Assembly (NCBI GenBank): GCA_038087015.1
Contig: JASBNA010000010.1
Location: forward strand, 496,001 to 560,000
Source of the DNA: Cerrena zonata
Lineage: Eukaryota; Basidiomycota; Agaricomycetes; Polyporales; Cerrenaceae
Length of the DNA stretch: 64,000 bases
Reading direction: 5' to 3'
Both the position numbers and the translations under genes were made by a program. The notes below the pieces were generated by a model. The model did not search any database. It was not told the DNA's origin and saw only the letters and a program-made list of their open reading frames with translations. Positions 57,981 to 64,000 of the stretch are shown here, piece after piece. Position 1 is the first letter of the stretch. Every line of letters begins with the position of its first letter.

Positions 57981-59490
57981 CTATACATCTACCCTCTCTA
58001 GATGGACAGCCTGAACATACGACGGTGGCTGGAGCCCAGGACTATACACAGGTGGTTTCGATTCCCTTCCTCTCTTCGCTTTCTTCGTGCGTCTCGAAGA
58101 CGAAGCGACGGAGAGTGTCGAGACAGTCGTATCCACTCTTAACAGTGGTCTCCGAACACGAGGGGACGTAGGAACCTCGTTCTCATTTGGTGGACTCGGA
58201 GGGTATGCAGAATGCGAAGGGGTTAAAGGGACTAGAGTGTCAACCTGATCGCTGGGCTCGGGATTGTGTATGGAGGGTGCCGGAACTGTGGGTACGTTCA
58301 TATTACCAGAATCTCCTCCCGTCGAATAGGCTGCTATTCCGATGGTACGAGGAAGCGGTCGCGTCTCCTCCTTCGGAGTCGGTCTCCCTGAACTAGGAAT
58401 CGGACGAGTGTCCTCTCTCACCGGAGGCTTCCACGAACTAGGAATAGGTCGTGTCCATTCACGTACTAGCGGACGGGTCGACGACTCGGACAAGTGGCTC
58501 TGGGTCTGCACCGCATTATCACTCGAACGAGGTTGATGATTCGGATGATTTGCCCCATTTTGACGGAGGGCTGAAGCTGAAGTGGTGGACACCAAATGGT
58601 CTGTCCGACCATATGATAACACAGTAGAGGTCCGTCGTTTACACATCCCATCGTCTTCCTCTTCCGTAGTAAGGACTACAATTTGTGTAAGTGGAGGTTG
58701 GAGCGGTGGAGGGGGTGGTGATGATGATGATGATGATGGATGTCCTATATGATGCGGGTCGTTTGAAGTAAGTTGGACTTCAGAGGTTCTGTCGGGTCGA
58801 TGGGATCGTGATATTCTGCGTCTACGGATGAAGCGGGAGATGGTCGGGATGAGGATGAGGATGGCTAAGATACCTCCTACGACGAGAACGATGAGAACTG
58901 TTCTGTTGATGGAGCTTTTGGGGGAATTAGTGTTGGTGCCAGATGGTAAAGGTCCGTCCATATCGAAATACCTATAATTAATAAAAACCATCATAATGAA
59001 TACACTTTTCAAAAATTCCTTTGACCTGAGGGGAAACACTTACGAGATATCCGTCAACTTGACCTCCGGGCTAGGAGTATGAGTATTCCCAGTTAACAAA
59101 GTCATATTAACCCGATAGAGGTCTACCGGGAATGTCTGGTTGAACAACACAGTACACGATTCCCCGCCAGACCCAGAGTCCAGATCGATGAGGAATGTTT
59201 GGTTATTAGCAGTGATCTTAAGCTGTCCACTGTTTGGTGCTTTTACTCCCGAGATAGTTAGAAGGTGTCCTAGAAATATTATTTGAGATCATTATTTTTC
59301 TTTCGAAGAGGACGTGTATGCACTGGTACGTACCATGAAACATAAAAGTCGCATGAGATCCTGGTGTGGTAGACACCATCGTGGTATTCGTAGTCGATAC
59401 CGTACTACCATCGCACTTAATAACCTTTCCTTGACTCCATGCATTTGGAGGGAAGTATTGTAGACTGGGGACGTGTCGCTGATCTGTCAT
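57981..59490 (-). CDS. Single-pass membrane protein with double PPxY tail, array B unit 3
   Basis: Exons 59334-59490, 59044-59269 and 57981-58971 give 457 residues from MTDQRHVPSLQYF. Here the codon upstream of this ATG is out of frame, which fixes the start for all three paralogues. External domain as in unit 2; helix about 150-175 (VLIVLVVGGILAILILIPTI) followed by RFIRRRRISRSHR. The tail has the TRPIPSSWKPP / TRPIPSSGRPT / TRPLPRTIG repeats and a Ser/Pro run (SSSSSSPPPPP) encoded by a GATGAT-type microsatellite (58720-58738). PPVY (434-437) and PPSY (443-446) lie near the end. Exon 2 is 6 nt longer than in units 1 and 2. Confidence 0.78.
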
Positions 59491-61800
59491 GATTTGTGAT
59501 TTAGATGTGAGCTAGACGTTAGACATAAGGATAAAGAGGGAATAGTATAAGAAATGTAGGTGAGCCAGCACTACGGATTCAAAATAAAAGTACAAGGAGT
59601 CAACCCCTCAAGGGAACGAGAAATAGGAAGGCAAAAACGGTCGTAGTAGCTGTCCAAGAGCAAGAAAGTCCATCCACCCCTGCTCTACCTCTCACCTAAC
59701 ACAAGTAGTGCCCATCCACCTTTACTACCAACCACCTAATCAACGGGTGGTTCAACGAGTCTAATAGGCCGCCGAGTTGTATTTGAAAACCCACAGAGGG
59801 TGGGTATTGGCTGGAGGTACCGGTGATGCGTGGATTCGATCGAGTCAAATGTATCAGAGGCATGTGTGCTTTGAGAGAGATAGATGGGCTGGTTGCTGCG
59901 AGGATGTCGAGGAGTGATTTTTGGATTGAATATTGACAGATTCGAGTGAGGTTGTTACTACACGAATGATCGGTCAATTTCTTGTTCTTTTTCAAAGCAG
60001 GGAGGGAAAAATGAGATGTACGTATGGTTTGAGCGTCCACATTCTCAGTCCTCGGTCCCTGGATGGTATTGTTCACGTTATGTTTCTTTTGTTCTTGCAT
60101 ACCTCTTACGATGATTACAGTCGAGTGGATGTGGCTATGGCGTTGCCGATTACATCTCGTACATCCATGATCGGGACTGCTTGGTGTTTTAATTTCTAGA
60201 GCACATCACTGGTGAGTGATAATTAAACGTGATATATAAGGAATGTAGTGTTGATCATAGGAGTGCAAGACCCGGATTTGGATCGTTTTCGTTGATGGCT
60301 CATTCGCTATGAATCCAGAAGATAAGTACCGCGAATGTCGTAAGAAAATATGGAGCTTCCGAACCATCACAGACACCCAGCCTTCCTGTGTTCTAAAACG
60401 TAACGATTCCAAACCGAACGCGGATGCGCGTCCAGAGTGAAAATGACCCAAGTTCAGTGGTTTCATCGATCGCATAGCAAAACATCTCTATTGAAAACCT
60501 CCACGAGGATTCGTCAAATGTGAAATAGACAAACCGATCATCTACTTCGAATTCGAGCACCAACTGAATCGATGAAGTCAATGAATACGATTGTGAGGAT
60601 CAGCTTCTGTTTATGTAAATCGACAACATGTTGAGAGACCACAGGTTGTTATCGACGAGGGAAGAGGGTCAAAAGTACGGAGCTTAGGAACGGTCATAGG
60701 TTCATGGGGTAGTAGCGGTCTGAGGGACTTCGAGCTTTATGACCAATAAATTGGAATTGTGAATGATTGGTGGAGTGATCCAAGCCTAGGTAATAGTTTC
60801 GTTACTAGCTTCGAGGTTTGGTTGCGACAAATCCAACATCATACCGCGACGTAGAACCAAAAGGTAAGACCGATCTACGAGACTCACTTTTTGGACTCCT
60901 TGCCACTACGAATTAGGACATATTTGTCAACCGACTCGTACTAGCCGCGATTCACCGAAGAAGAAGTGGAACATTGGGTGTTCTGATTGGGACACCAAGC
61001 CAATGGGTCACTGGTTGCGGATAACCAGGATAACACAGTAACCACGACCGTGCGGGTGTAAGCCAAGAGTAAACTGGCCTGTCTATATGGCGATAGCAAC
61101 AAGATGGAAGGTGAGGGTCGCGTTGAGATGCTCAAGAGATGTACGGTACTGTAAGCGCATAAAATCCGCCGTTGTGTTCGAGTAACCTCGAGAAGGAGGT
61201 TCACTAGGGAGGTTCGCATGGAGACTTATGAAAATCCCAAGCTGACACAACGTGTGTGCATTTGTGTTATCGTCGGTGCCCAGTTGCGATCGCACGCGGA
61301 AATCCGAGCTGTGCTCGATTGGGGCGCGTTGACAGATGACGGATGTTTCGTCATCATCGCTGCCTGGAGTCATCTTTTAGAATGTTGCCCATACTACCCG
61401 CCGAGAGGCGACGTCAGAAGGGCAGTCGGGAATATTACAATATCGTACAGTGATCGGCGGTCGATATGCATAAGCCAGACAAGCAAGGATACGAGAGGAG
61501 AGAAGAGGCGATGAGATGATTATATATCATTGGCTACGGAGCAGTGGCGCGTTGTCGGAGCTGAGAAATAATGGTGAGAGCGCACGTTTGTGTCGAGTCT
61601 GGAGAGGACTGAGAGGAGGCAGTGGGACATGGGCAGACCGAGGCGAACCCCAAAGAGAAAGAAGCCAAAATGGACAACATTGGACGATCGATAGGCCCAT
61701 TTTCTGCGCGACGCGATTGGCCGAAGCAAGATCTAGCCGAGTCTGGCGGCGCGTCGAAGCAATTTCGAACATTCGAAGCCGAATCTCCGATAACGCGATG
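59491..61800. other. Upstream region of unit 3 membrane gene and intergenic space
   Basis: 59540-60250 duplicates 53590-54300. 60940-61260 shows partial matches to 46780-47250. The last 300 bases are the GAPDH upstream region. Open frames near 61500-61900 are not conserved and overlap the promoter. Confidence 0.45.
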
Positions 61801-61808
61801 GTCAGAGA

Positions 61809-61815
61809 TATAAAA
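61809..61815 (+). promoter_or_regulatory. TATA box and CT-rich leader of GAPDH
   Basis: TATAAAA stands 68 nt upstream of the ATG, followed by a long CT-rich stretch (61817-61870). This is typical of strongly expressed fungal gpd promoters. Confidence 0.7.
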
Positions 61816-61876
61816 TACCCCTCTCTGCTTTTCTCCTCCTCACTCATCCCCCCATCCACCCACTACTACTTACATC

Positions 61877-63715
<1,839 letters not shown>

Positions 63716-64000
63716 AGGGGGTCGATTTTCCTTCTAATTCGGAGTGTACGCGTACGAGTGCAGTATGAGTACCCTCTGAGGAGGTGACTTTGGTTGAGAA
63801 GTGATTACAAAGATTGTATAAAATCGGATTTGTTTGCGATTGCGGTTATACTTGTATTTGTTTTTGATGTGCGGTTTGCTTCTCTCTTTGGGAGGTGGTC
63901 GTGCATTTCGTTATCCATGAAATATAGAGTGTATTTTCTGTCGAAATCAAGTGTTGGTGTGACTTGCAGGCTGGATACGATTGAGATGTATACCGTAATC
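63716..64000. other. GAPDH 3' region
   Basis: T/G-rich sequence expected to hold the 3' UTR and polyadenylation region. No further gene. Confidence 0.5.

Overview
The window is fungal nuclear DNA, almost certainly from a mushroom-forming basidiomycete (Agaricomycetes). Genes are broken by many GT-AG introns of about 50 to 60 nt. There is a complete fungal glyceraldehyde-3-phosphate dehydrogenase gene and a mushroom-type tyrosinase. The remaining genes belong to lineage-expanded families typical of agarics. No rRNA, tRNA, CRISPR array or bacterial-type operon was seen. All gene models are manual splice models without transcript data.

Array A (1 to about 31 kb) is a tandem triplication of a roughly 10-kb unit. 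Each unit holds a membrane-anchored GH76 mannanase-like gene on the plus strand (partial at 1-1126, complete at 10240-12834 and 19998-22638). Convergent to it is an intronless leucine-rich-repeat-like gene on the minus strand (1552-2541, 13267-14253, 23255-24241). Next come decayed minus-strand coding pieces, then a spliced plus-strand gene-like block (5863-6977, 17771-18876, 29006-29930). A fourth, eroded GH76 fragment lies at 8990-9645. Copy 3 carries a ~1-kb non-autonomous DNA transposon (26015-27001), and copy 2 supplies its empty site.

A single tyrosinase gene (32673-34918) separates the two arrays.

Array B (36 to 60 kb) has units transcribed leftward. Each unit is an LRR-like gene followed at higher coordinates by a single-pass membrane protein gene. 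The LRR-like genes are at 36400-37443, a pseudogene at 42430-43230, 49009-50013 and 54899-55930. The membrane protein genes are at 44156-45660, 52020-53538 and 57981-59490. The first unit (36.4-41.3 kb) has no membrane-protein gene. Two long polypurine tracts (about 40.9 and 48.0 kb) mark unit junctions. The right end holds GAPDH (61877-63715), a single-copy housekeeping gene with strongly C-ending codon use unlike the array genes.

The main biological point is the pairing. Both arrays combine a cell-surface, glycan-facing single-pass protein with an LRR-like partner from one shared family. The cytoplasmic tails of both unrelated membrane families end in PPxY or LPxY motifs. Six of the seven LRR genes share a CACGTG-containing upstream element at a nearly fixed distance (208-228 bp) from the start codon. 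This suggests co-evolving surface-receptor/LRR modules under common control, possibly in wall sensing or self/non-self recognition. That function is inference only.
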